From Thereva unica (taxonomy: Eukaryota; Arthropoda; Insecta; Diptera; Therevidae), in NCBI GenBank assembly GCA_949987705.1, contig OX465283.1, positions 6,738,207 to 6,802,206 of the forward strand: a DNA stretch of 64,000 nt, given 5' to 3'. A model generated the notes under the pieces. The model saw only the letters and a list, made by a program, of their open reading frames with translations. It had not been told where the DNA came from and made no database searches. Shown here piece after piece: positions 31,101-42,034 of this stretch; positions within the stretch are counted from its first letter, which is position 1, and every line of letters begins with the position of its first letter. The translations under genes and the position numbers were made by a program.

Positions 31101-33360
31101 GGTCGAGCCAGGAGTCTATGCAGAGATCACCAGCAAATCATTGTCCTGGGACTTTCGGTGCACGCTAGTATCTTTGCGTGGAATTATCGCCGATCCTGAG
31201 CGCTTGCCAGACCATGAGCCTTAAACTTTAGCAAGGATGCAGTATTGGTTTTTTTTATAGATAGTCAAGCCTCTAGGCTCGTTGTTGATACGTTCCAATG
31301 TAATGAAGCATAAACGGACTCCCGTCTGTGTTCGCGAAGAAATTGGTAGATGGGAACAAAAAGCCGACAACGTACCTAAGCTGGGAGCCTCTCATTCTCT
31401 CAACAGTTACAATTATTCCAAAAGGATGTTTTCGTCTTTAATATCTGCTGTCCGGTCACGTACCTTCAAAACGGATCTCCATAAGTGTCAACGATACCTT
31501 CAACTTTATCAAAAATTTTGGAGCCACTCTTCAAATATCAAAAACAAACTAATAACGAAGATTGAAACGCCAAAGCAACGATCCCCAGATATGTAGATAT
31601 TCCAGAAAAGACACAAAACGCACTCAGGTAAGTATTAAATTACCGCAGCTCATAACTCGGAGCTTAAGAGGTCTCCACCAATGCGGATCTCCCCCCGGGC
31701 AACAGAATCCGGACGACGCGCCGATCCGGCTGTAATTCCAGAGCGCACTAGCGCCATAGATGACCCTAAATTGTTCATAAAACTGCGGATCGTTGATCGA
31801 GTTGATGGGCTCTCGCTGGGTGGCACTAGGTGGTCGCGCGGACATTATGGCCAGTATCTTATATATGGCCGCGTGGATATGGGCAATCTGACGGATCCAT
31901 AGACGTCGGCCTGTTTCTAGCCGGGGCCCAGAGCACCTATGACATATAGAATTTATTCCTAACAAAATTAGCTAAACTGTGGGATTGTTGCAGGGTGGTC
32001 TCCTGGGTGGGCCAAGTCGATCCCTGATAAATGTGAAACCGAACGAGACACCAATTCATTGGCCTACGATCAATAGTGGCGATATGTTAATCTTATGGCT
32101 CGTTGCGCGTTGTGGCCACTTCAATTGAGGTGTCATAATGGCCGCCGCGGTCCGATTAGCCCTATTTTATTACGAGTGCATTGCGCGCGCGCTCTCTATG
32201 TGGGTGACATGGGGGCTTCCATAAATCGTGAGAAAATTACCCACTCGTGTGCTCGGTGCTCGAAGCATAAGTCCCGCGACCATCAACGCCTCGCCCGATC
32301 GACAGGCGAAAAAAGTTATCGTTAATACGATCGAAAAAACGCAGTCGAATAATGAGAAACAATCGATCAACGGCGAACACCTCCGATGACAACAATGTTC
32401 ACAAAACGAGCAAAAGGAGCCCCAAAGCTGGACAGAAACACTCTGTGCTTGTCAGTGTCTTTATCTACTTCCTTTTATTGAAAAGCCCCGGGAAGGGCCC
32501 CGCGAGGACGCATTTGTTACCCATCTGCGCCCAGCGGCTAGCCCTGCTCCTGCTGTGCGACTGCGGACCATCTCTGTTTATGGTAATTGCGACTGCGCGA
32601 TGGGCACAGAATGCTCCTCGGTGATTCCTGAATGGGGCCCGCGTGTATGTTCCGTTGCGGATTTTATGGCCGGGCGCAGTGACGCATACGGAAAACGGTG
32701 CGCAGACTGCGTTTCTGCGTTATTCAAATGTCAGGGAAATGCGTGTACAATTATTTTCTTATGGCCATTTCGGCCGTGAATAGCCGGGATTGTTGCGGTA
32801 ATGGTGCAAATATTTTTTCACTAAAATTGGAATTTCGAAATTTATTTCGTTTTTATGGAGAAACTAAAGCGTTATGGCTGCCCGCGAAACTGGTTTTGAT
32901 TTGTTATTAGTAATGGGAGAAACAGCTCGTTTGTTTCCTCGTTTAGTAAACTTTTTTTTGGATTTTAAGTAGTCAACAGTTGGAGGCTTTTTGTTAGTTA
33001 GTAAGAAGCGAATCAATACAGAACCACTGAATGACTTCAGGTGCAGACGTTCATGCATTCTCCATTAATCCTAGTTGTGTAAATGTTCACAATGTAAAGC
33101 TCCGAAAATTCTTTTTGTTGGCTTTTTCGACCGAATGACATAAACGATCGTGATCAGTCAACGGAGGAATAGAGTGGTCTATATGTATTTTTATAAAATA
33201 CGTACGTGTGCCGTAACTATTTCAAACTGGTAAAATGTGCGATCATAATTTTCTCCCAAACAATGACCGTCCGTAGTGACTGCTGTAGAAGAGTGAAAAG
33301 GCTGACAAGATCGTACTAGTCTCTTCCAAGTAAGGTTAGGTAGTAGAAGAAGCACTTTGC
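31100..33360. other. Single-copy-looking stretch, no gene; ATGGC-rich
   Basis: No coding content recognised, although several open frames overlap. Between 31750 and 32880 the pentamer ATGGC or its complement GCCAT occurs at least eight times (31847, 31865, 32095, 32138, 32666, 32761, 32764, 32874, and GCCAT near 31751), often as TTATGGC(C). About two would be expected by chance on both strands. ATGGC is the core bound by Pho/YY1 in insects, which are Polycomb recruiters. The inference is weak but testable. Confidence 0.35.
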
Positions 33361-33472
33361 ACCTACAGCTTGCACGAGAACAATAATAGCAGCAGTAACG
33401 CTATGAGGTTCCTGCTCCCCGCCTTTGCCACGATCTACACCCTTGCCCACAAGCTGGAAGGTTTGTGTCCGT

Positions 33473-33560
33473 GGTGTGGTAAAAGCTTTTGGTGCCTGAA
33501 GTATGCAATGGGGTTTTTGCGGTGGTGTGATGAGCTTTTGGCGCCTGGAGGTATGCAATT
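33473..33560. repeat. Short tandem duplication
   Basis: GTGGTGTGGTAAAAGCTTTTGG followed by GCCTGAAGTATGCAATG recurs about 50 bases on as GTGTGATGAGCTTTTGGCGC and GGAGGTATGCAATT. Two diverged copies of roughly 50 bases. No further copies seen nearby. Confidence 0.55.
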
Positions 33561-33599
33561 TCTGGTCCAGCTGGATTCACAACAAAAGGAAGGTTTCAC

Positions 33600-34309
33600 A
33601 ACAGCTACGAGTCCATGATATATTTAACGTAAGCAAAATCATATTTCCACTAATTTAACACAATATTTGCGATGATTCATCCTGATGCACAAGTTCGAAC
33701 AAGATATTGTCCGTAAGCCTCTTTGCTTACCCCGGAACCAAAAAGCTTACAATCACTGGAAACATTTAAACCCATTACATACCTATAAGTGCACATACTA
33801 ACGCACCTGCATACCTCCAGACATCCCTGCATCACGGTCACAAACCTTGCACCACTGACACAGCCGCCTCCATCCTCCACCCCCCATCCCATAGTCAAGG
33901 GGGGTGCAACAAGGCAAAGGAGGAACCAGGAAGCCAATACCCTTACTACTAATAGCATAGGACTCGCAGCAATCAAGAATTTGATCATTGCATATGTAAC
34001 GGTTGCGTATAAGGTGACGACCACCAGTATACACGTGATGGAAGCCCTCGTAACCATATAGACTATGTGTTGATAGAACGTACCGATGTCCCAACTTTGG
34101 ATCACTATTTTGTTAGTATGATGCTCCGAGAGCGCATTACATTGTATAAAACCTTTATATCCCTGAATCAAGTCTGCCCAAAACAGCTGCCCGCGCATAG
34201 AAACTGCCAACAACACCTACCGCTGTGATTTTAACCGGTAAAGAAGTTGCTGGGCATCGGCAAGAGTTGGACACGCCTTAAAAGCAATAGGGCTAAAGCA
34301 GTTCTGGGC
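33600..34309. other. No gene seen
   Basis: Overlapping open frames on both strands (largest 179 codons on minus, 33677-34216) show no family features. No repeats or RNA genes recognised. Confidence 0.35.
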
Positions 34310-34640
34310 CAACGACGTCATGGTTTGTGAGCTCGGGTGTGAACTTTAACCGGTACCAGAATATGTGTGGTGAGTTTGAGCTGATCTTTGGCGCCACCTG
34401 TGTGAAACTAGTTGAATTTCACTGTAGTGTGTCTTGGGTGGGAATCGACTACCTTGGGTGGGATCTCGTAAACGATTTGATCGAGGTTCCAATTCCTGGA
34501 TGGAGCTTCCTCACTAGCGATCAAATCAGTTGTTTCGAGTTCCGTGGGTCGGATCTTGCTGATCCGATTCTGGGGCCTTAGCTTCAACTAGACGAGTTTT
34601 TGGTTTGCATCTTCGATAAGCTTATTTTATAGACCGACCA
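34310..34640 (+). repeat. Dispersed repeat family D, copy 1
   Basis: Begins near GACGTCATGGTTTGTGAG, continues with GCTCGGGTGTGAACTTTA and GGCGCCACCTGTGTGAAACT, then AGTTGAATTTCACTGTA, and ends with TTAGCTTCAACTAGACGAG and GATAAGCTTAT. The same blocks in the same order occur at 48680-49080, and partial copies on the other strand at 49960-50095, 52945-53060 and 62940-63115. No coding capacity. Class unknown; possibly a MITE or SINE. Confidence 0.75.
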
Positions 34641-34680
34641 GACAGGCAAACCTGACCGACCGACCAGACAGACAAGTTCT
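34631..34680. repeat. GACC/CAGA-rich simple repeat
   Basis: GACCGACCAGACAGGCAAAC is followed by a near-copy CTGACCGACCGACCAGACAG. A short degenerate repeat directly after family D copy 1. Confidence 0.6.
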
Positions 34681-34687
34681 AGCGTTG

Positions 34688-34728
34688 GACAAAGCTCACA
34701 CCCGAACTCACAACCGATGATCCGGTGA
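34688..34728 (-). repeat. Dispersed repeat family D, end fragment
   Basis: AAAGCTCACACCCGAACTCA followed by CAACCGATGA is the reverse complement of the family D start. Only about 40 bases are recognisable. Confidence 0.5.
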
Positions 34729-34769
34729 AGGAACGCAACAATGTCAGTCTCATTGCATCAGTCTCATAA

Positions 34770-34980
34770 GGCCGCGTTCCCATGGGCTGCATGCCGTACA
34801 GCAAAAGCTCAAACTTGACAGTTTCGTGATTTTGGCACCTGGATCAGAGATTTCTTCTTTGCATGATTTTTACAGCAATGCTGTGTAAGAGAAGAAGCAT
34901 GCGTCGAGACAAATGTTATTTCCTGGCCAATCAGAGAGCATTAAGAGCTTTGCCGTGCGGCATGCAGCCCGAACGCCGCC
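34770..34980. mobile_element. MITE-like inverted repeat
   Basis: The left end GGCCGCGTTCCCATGGGCTG, then CATGCCGTACAGCAAAAGCTC, pairs with the right end AGAGCTTTGCCGTGCGGCAT, then GCAGCCCGAACGCCGCC. Imperfect ~40-base terminal inverted repeats enclose 130 bases. No target duplication is convincing. Confidence 0.65.
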
Positions 34981-35951
34981 TATCTATCTGTGCTAACAAT
35001 CGGAAACCCACTCACCATTTCGCTATTCTCACCATTAGAGGCGTGGTCCGTATGCCTTCCAAGCTGACACACATAGTTTTTGGTTGACCGATCTGAAGGG
35101 ATTTGCTTCAGCGTACTTCTTTTACTTGGCTTGGGAGGAATAGCCTCTTTGGCTTCTCTCCACATCGCCGAAACTTAATGCGTCACTTACCAGGTAGCGA
35201 ATATTCCCCAAAAGGTTAGTACTTACAGATGCATTGATTGATGCTTTATTATAGAATTGAATGATATGCTATTTCAAGAACCAAAGGAATCAAATTCTTC
35301 AAAAGGTCAATATGTATGTATTCCACATACATCAACTGATGCCGATCTGCCTTTTACCGAGTCGATCCTCAATGTAACCAAATACTCAAGAATATCGGTC
35401 AAACTAATTCTGTAAGATCTGTTAAGACCAGATCGGTATAGTTCACGTCTGAAATCTGGCCTAAACCTATACCAAAAACTATTGAAGAAAAAATGGGCCT
35501 CAACAATATAATTGTTTCAATTGTTGCCTTTGACTTCATCATCCTTTAAACAGTTAAAAAGAAGCCCTAATCTTACTATTCTCTTTTGTACTTTCAGTAT
35601 AACTATAGTCCTCCCAAGTCCGTCGATACAATTCCAAAAATAACTTTAGCCGGATCTCCTCTTCATTCTTTCAACAAAATGTGATACCAATGTTAAATTC
35701 CACTAAAACCATTCCCCTCTGCCTCAAAATGACATTTCTCCACTATCATAATAAGAAACGCTTGCAACTAGCCTAAGCCGCTCTGCACCTCTCCCGGCTA
35801 TCCCATAATAGAGCATAAATTTTGAAGCGATCGCGCCTCAAGCCTCATCAACTAAAGTTCGTCTACCTGATGACAGGCACCACATAGTTTCATTCAGATT
35901 ACGATTCAGATTCAAATCTAAGGCGACTTAAAAGAATTAGAAGACTCTCAC
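34981..35951. other. No gene seen
   Basis: AT-rich; no coding domain, RNA gene or repeat recognised. If the possible exon at 35952-36038 is real, this would be its first intron. Confidence 0.35.
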
Positions 35952-36038
35952 CTGGACCAAGTCGAGTCGCAGGTCGCACACACAGTTGCCGGAGATCGGT
36001 GCGACGCGGTCCACGATCGACGTCAAGGCGAGTTCATT
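35952..36038 (-). CDS. Possible first coding exon of an unidentified gene
   Basis: On the minus strand an open frame runs from an upstream stop near 36160 through a TTG/CAA repeat (36091-36125). It has one Met at about 36040 (MNELALTSIVDRVAPISGNC, then VCDLRLDLVQ) and ends at a good donor site, TCCAG|GTGAGAG. The upstream segment 36125-36250 has the look of an insect 5' UTR. I do not recognise the peptide, no acceptor partner can be named, and chance is a real alternative. Start and end are approximate. Confidence 0.25.
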
Positions 36039-36090
36039 CATAAATTTCTGCTGCCTCGCAATCTTAATGCGTTGTTTTTCTTCTTCTTCC

Positions 36091-36125
36091 ACAACGACAA
36101 CACAGCAACAACAACAACAACAAAA
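36091..36125. repeat. CAA microsatellite
   Basis: ACAACGACAACACAGCAACAAC and further CAA units. Degenerate at the left. Confidence 0.8.
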
Positions 36126-36239
36126 AGTTGTTTTCTTGAGATGGTGTGTCCCGTCTTAGCGGTCTTCTTAGCGTTTTAACGACGGCTTTAAGCTGTTTTG
36201 TTTGCGAATGTTTGAGACTCGTTCCCGCTCTGTTGTGTG

Positions 36240-37495
36240 CTACGATCGGTCCGGGATCACTGAAATATGATTGTGGATAGCTTTTCGGGCCGTAGGCTTA
36301 TGTAGAACGGAAATAGGTGCGCCGAATATCACTGTCTGATCATTGTGCGTTTGTAAATGACATTGTGACATCGCAATAAACAATAAATTTTTAGGAAAAA
36401 TATTGAAATAATTTCGTCGTCTTCTTCTTCTTTTTGTCATCTCTTTTATGACTCGGCTTGAATTTATAATTGGATTTTTTATTGAAATGAATTAAGTTGT
36501 CAGATCGGAATTGAATGGTTCCTTGTCACAAACTGATGCCGTATACTTTACAGCTTTTTGGTTATCAGATTTCGGTTTGGTAATATTCGTTTCGGTGACA
36601 TCTCCATGATCGTGTCAAAATAAGAGAGATCATTTGCTGCATGATCACTTGCAGCAATTTATAAATCAAGACATAAGGGTGTGTTTTATTCTTCCTTGCA
36701 TCCAGTTCCGTGCCTGTTTAGGCCGTGCTGATTGCAGGAATCTTGAATATCGCAGATGAGGAAGGCAGTGATTCGGGGAGTGCCTCTCAGATATGAATAA
36801 TACCGAGAAAATGAATTACCTAAAGCAAACCAAAGCCTAGTTTGCAGGTAGGGTTGACGGCCCGCTATAGTAAAACAATCAAAAGTAACGAAGAGATTCA
36901 AAAGAGCGTCGGTAGTCAGGCCAGGATAGTACTGGATCCTTGCAACGAAAATGGATTTAAGATTGGATAGAAAAGGGAGAGAAGTAGCATTAGAAACGAA
37001 TTGTTGAAAGAAGCCTACAAAATAGGCCAAAGATCACTCCGAACTTTAGTCCGCCAAGAAAAAGAAGAATTATAATAAAGTTCAACGATGGCTTAGTCTG
37101 GTCTACTTATCGTTGAAGAAAGGGACCAGAGGCTTGGCCATTAGAGTAAGAGTCACAATCTTTCACGAGTGTATTCAAACCCTGGTTTGCACAACGATAT
37201 TGACACTACTGTAAGGAAATCTACAGCCCTTGGTTTCAGCAAGACAAAAGCAGATATCATAAAAATGGAAGCCCTTCTTTAATGAAACCACTAACCCTAT
37301 CAACGGTCTTTGTGTCTTAAAATATTTCTGGAGAATCCGTTTCCGTTGTCTCTATTCGGTTCAAACAAGATTCATACTGCAGGTGAGACCCAAATCCAAA
37401 AGTTACGATGGAATTTTTCCAGCCATGTTTTCCGCTAGGATGTCGTCATTGCAATCTGCAGATCTTCCAGGATGGAAACGTCTTTTAGCCTATAT
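36240..37495. other. No gene seen
   Basis: No recognisable coding content. A 114-codon minus-strand frame (36686-37030) contains LKSIFVARIQYYPGLTTDAL, which I cannot assign; it could be an old LINE scrap. Confidence 0.3.
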
Positions 37496-38063
37496 GGGGT
37501 GCGCCATCTAGACCTTCGGTATTTCAACATTAAATAACTCTGACACTATTTACCCGATTTTGACAAATGAGCAAGATTTATTTAGGATATTTTCTACCAT
37601 TTATTTCAAATCAGTTTTGAGTACAATGTCGATTAGATGACCACTTCCATTGGTTTGCAAACAGCAGCACTTTTTCAAGAATCTTTCATAACATTGGCCG
37701 GCATTTCGGGCGTTATAGCGGCTATTTCGGCTCATATGTTAACTTTGAGTTCATCAATGGTCTTCGGCTTGCTGGCAAAATTTTACTTTTTAAATAACCC
37801 CACAGTAGAAAGTCTGGTGCCGTTAAACCTGCCACTCCAAATCACAATTTTCGAAACTACGTTCGACACACACAGTTTTCACCATTGAACGATTGTTTTC
37901 AATGTAAAGTGCTACAATTTTAGCGAGTTCTTGCGGTGCGCGTTGACTAATAGTTAAAATGGTACTGAATGTCGTTTCAGAATCGTGTACATTTTTCGAG
38001 ATCGGCTCAAAGATGTCAGAGTTATTCAATGTTGAAATACCGAAGGTCTAGATGGCGCACCCC
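37496..38063 (-). mobile_element. Deletion derivative of a DUF4817-type mariner relative
   Basis: A 568-bp element with ~47-bp terminal inverted repeats (GGGGTGCGCCATCTAGACCT...TTCAACATT(G/A)AATAACTCTGA). On the minus strand it keeps a transposase N-terminus (frame 37823-38029: SQRAPQELAKIVALYIENNR, the start of the helix-turn-helix domain). After a junction near 37840, a C-terminal scrap in another frame (TIDELKVN, EIAAITPEMPANVM) follows. The catalytic domain between them is lost. It is a typical internally deleted element that keeps both ends. A fragment of the same terminal repeat lies at 55101-55145. Confidence 0.8.
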
Positions 38064-41000
38064 GTCTCCACTTTAGAACAGTTTACCTCTGGTAGCTTAT
38101 CACGTCTCCTTAAATTTTAGTTTCTGCAATTGAAAAACAAATTAATGCCATAGCCCAATAACATAGTCGTCTCAAAACGATCGTAGTAGTAATCGCTGTA
38201 TCCCTATCGAAGTGCCTTGTCGGGAAGCCACGTTCAGAAACCTTTTATTTTAATTTGCGCATACTCGCTTGAAAGTTTTAATAGTGCAGATCTTAATTTA
38301 GGAGACAAAGGGCTCCCTGACCAACCTATAAAGCTGACCACAGACACATGCGTGCGTGCGGTGCGCTTTTTATAAAAGTGCATGCATTCAAGTATGACCT
38401 GTCTTGAACGAAACGCACGCAACGAAAAAGTTGGTATACTTTCAACTTTTTCAGCATTGCCGCTATCGACATAGATTGAAATAACCAGACACAAGCACAC
38501 ACACACAACCAACATATGTATGCACTCGCAGCTTCGATTTTTTGAAATAAAATGTGTTAAAGATAAAATGGAAACACAAGCAGTCAATTATCTGTTTACG
38601 AAAACTTACCGCGTACTGGCCGCCCGCATGGCGCGCACGCTTGTATCTGTTACCAGCTAAGGTTTAAAAACGAAGAGTTTTATTTGAAAAACAAGAAGTA
38701 ATTGAAAAAGTAAGCTTCTTTGACTGCCAGCCATTCTTTACGGAGTAAAATATTAAACATCTTGTAACTAATGTATTCGCTGATGGGCGCATCGCAACAA
38801 ATACAGTAGCTGTAAAATTTGAAGTCATATAAAGAGAGTGGTCAGCTGTAGAGAGCCTTGTCGAACTTCCGAAACCACTGGAAGTCATTACAAAAATATT
38901 TTGTACGAATCGTAGTTCGCCAACTTCAACGGTTCGCCCATTGATACACAAAATTCTTCAAAAGCATCAGACGTGACTATGACCATACATTTCAAAGACA
39001 CTATACAAGATTAACCGGCACGCCGTTTGGGCTTAAGACTCCTGTTCACCCACAGACCGGTAGCAGGCCGTGGCTTAAAAGTTTTTCGCCTTGAGGCCAT
39101 GTATCATCACCCACTCCCCGGACACCGGCAGGCCGTGGCCTGCAGTCCTGGAAAACTAACGAAATGTGTGTATGTGTGTGGGCATTAATCGTCAGTCCAT
39201 GCCTGAAGATCTGAACTTATATTCTGATTAAGCTGTTACTTTTAATAATCCTTTCTGGATGCAGCTGCTTGTTGACCTTTTCCTTTTAAGGTTTGGTTTG
39301 GAATTGGATATTTGATAAGTGTTGATCTTGCCTCTCTTAGCAAATGATAGTTACAGGGGGAAGAGACGTAGCCCGACTTGTGGAGATTTTTCCACTACTA
39401 GTCTTCCTAGAAGTAATCGGTCCAGAAATTGTCTCTCATAAAAATTATCTCTTATAAAATAGCCTTTAGTTGATAACAATGCTCCCGCTTGGTGACTATC
39501 GATGATTTACAGCTGAATAAACCGTCGTTTCAATAACAAATCAATGTCCATAAGTAAAAATATTTGCAAAGCTGCCACCGGGTTTTGATTCCATAGCCTT
39601 TATCCTATTCAGTAGCTCTCAAATTCGCCTACTGCCATAAGCATAGGATAGGCTCGTTGTACAAACTAAATCGAAGAAATAAAAAATGCTAATTTAATGC
39701 CAGTCAAACAATGTTCCTAAACACGGTAACAATAAATTCGTAATTCATTCATAACTTATCGATCGACACCACTCTAAATCAAAATCAATCGCACACACTT
39801 AGCCCGCGTTCGGGCAAATCAACAAAATCGAAACCACCTCATTTGCACATACTAAACAAAAGTCCGCCCAGTCAACAAATCAGGCTGTCTCGGTGCTCGC
39901 CGAGTTGCATGTCAAGCACCATTAAACAAAAGCCCGAGAGTTACCTGGAGATCTCCCATGGGTCTGATGGCGCGTCTTTTGCCGTGGCTAATAAAAGGGG
40001 GTGGAGAAATAGGAGGTAACTTCGCATGTTAATGCCAAACAGCATCGCGGCTAGAGTCGCATATATGCAAATGGACTTTTAACGCAATCTCCCCGGCCCC
40101 ATAAAACACTGCAGCAATACAATAAACGTCCACTTAAGTATTCCGCCGGGGAAAAAACCCAATTCCGGGCACCAAGAACAGAATATCTGCGCGCCTGCCC
40201 GCCTGCAGTCCCCACCCCCCGGATAAATGCAAATCCAAGCTGCAATAATGCAGTCATGCGCAAGGCTGTCTAGGCCGAATCTAAAGAGCCTGTTGCGCAT
40301 GCTCCGAGTGCGCTGGGTCGAGCCAGCTGAGGCGCATTCAATGTGATTTACGAGATAATCAACGGGGCCTCAAATTATAAGAGTTTTTACTTAGGCGAAT
40401 CACTTCGAATGCAACTCAATTGATGCACTCCTGGCAGCCAGCAATGCACCGGGGCACAAAAGAGCCAAGCGACGAACCTTCCTTATTGCCGCATGCGCGC
40501 TGTCGAAGTGGCCCCATCCGTTGTCCGTTTTTATTTGCTCTATTCGTCCCGGCGACGGTAATGCGCCGCATACATCAGACTCTGGGCCCATCCTCGTCTC
40601 GGCTTTAAGCTCATCTCCAGTCTAAATAAATTAAGACTCTTGCTCCGCGGCTGCGCCGAGCGAGACTTATTGTTGGAAATTTGAATAATTAGCGCAGCCC
40701 CGGTGCTCCAGCGAATAGAGCTGGCTGGCTGGCCGCCCCCCGGCCCCCCGAGAGCACCGGGGTCCAATTAGTTTCAGCTCCATGCAGAAGGATCGGCCTA
40801 GAAATTTATGAGACTGGCTTGAATCGAATTAATTTAGTTCTAGGCGAGGCTCATTAAGCATTGTTTGTTTTAGAATAAAGAGCCCCAATTTATTGTCAAG
40901 GCTTCGAGCGCCGTAAAATGATAGAAGAATGTCCGCCCTGAACGTTCTACAAGACTCCAGATGCTGCCCCGATAAACACCGCACACAAAAGCCGATGCGA

Positions 41001-42034
41001 CCGCCATTTAGAACGCTCGAAGGTAAGCGAACTGAAACCCTAGTAGCAGGGCATTGTCTCTGGTCGTTTCTTCTTTCATGACAACCTGGCTTTCACCTGA
41101 CATCTTGCGCCGGGGACACGCGGTTTATTAATCCTCGGATCGCGGTCTAAGCACCGTCATATTTCACAGCGACTCAAAACTGATCCGCCACTGATCCGCG
41201 CCATTCGAAAGAAACGTGAAGTTTCCTCTAATCTCCCTCGGCACTCGTGGCATCGTTATTGATACCTTTATCGTCGTCATATTTCGTTTTTGTGAGGAAG
41301 GAAAATTTGAATCCGAAATCGATATAATAATTCACAGTTAGAAAATATGGCGTCAGCTGATCTCGCTGGGCCGATCCGAAGGCAGCAAGAAGCTTTTAAG
41401 TGATTAGAGATCGGGCAAGAATGCACAAAGCACCAGGTAGTGAGGTAATCTTGACGAATGATATCACTTTAAGGTATATTAGTCACGTCCCTGCGGGAAA
41501 TTCATTTAAATGCCGGAATATTGAGTTATTTATCATTTCTCGGCGGATAGCCAGCGTTTAAGGGAAACAGGGGTAACGAGCTGCTCCTCTGCTGAGGTAA
41601 TTGCTTCCTCGTAGATGCGAACCTATAGTGGCTCTGGCGGTGGCGGCGGCGTTGAGATTATTTCGTGGCAGTAGCGATTTTTTCTATAAATTATGGCCGT
41701 TAGCATTGGGAAAGTGGCAGTAGAGACTTGTGATTTACTTAGAAGATGGCTGCAGGTGTCGTTATTATAATATTGATTTATTCCATCTCTGCTGGGAGAT
41801 CAAATTTCGATATTCTTCAACGTTTTGCATTTTTCAAAAGAATTTCAGATTACATTAGTAGCTTGAAGATGTTATACGATATCGGGGGATCATTTTGTAA
41901 GAATAGAATGTGACAGCCACAGTTAGCTACAAGGTCCGTATCTCGAAATGCTACTAATTTTTTTATTTAATAAGTGTCAATTCGAAAATACATTAAATTT
42001 CATAAAAGCATGCCGATATGGTTACCTCCGGCCC
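38064..42034. other. Long stretch without a gene; possible regulatory DNA
   Basis: No coding domain or RNA gene recognised. A 95-codon minus frame at 38664-38951 is unassigned. The zone 39880-41800 has a more balanced composition with words such as GCATATATGCAAAT, CCATAAAACACTG, GATTTACGAG and ATTATGGCCG. This resembles conserved non-coding insect DNA, but I cannot test conservation. Near-duplicate words GCAGGCCGTGGC occur at about 39065 and 39130. Confidence 0.35.

Noticed and set aside
33677..34216. 179-codon open frame on the minus strand
   Set aside because: Overlaps plus-strand open frames of equal length and has no recognisable feature.
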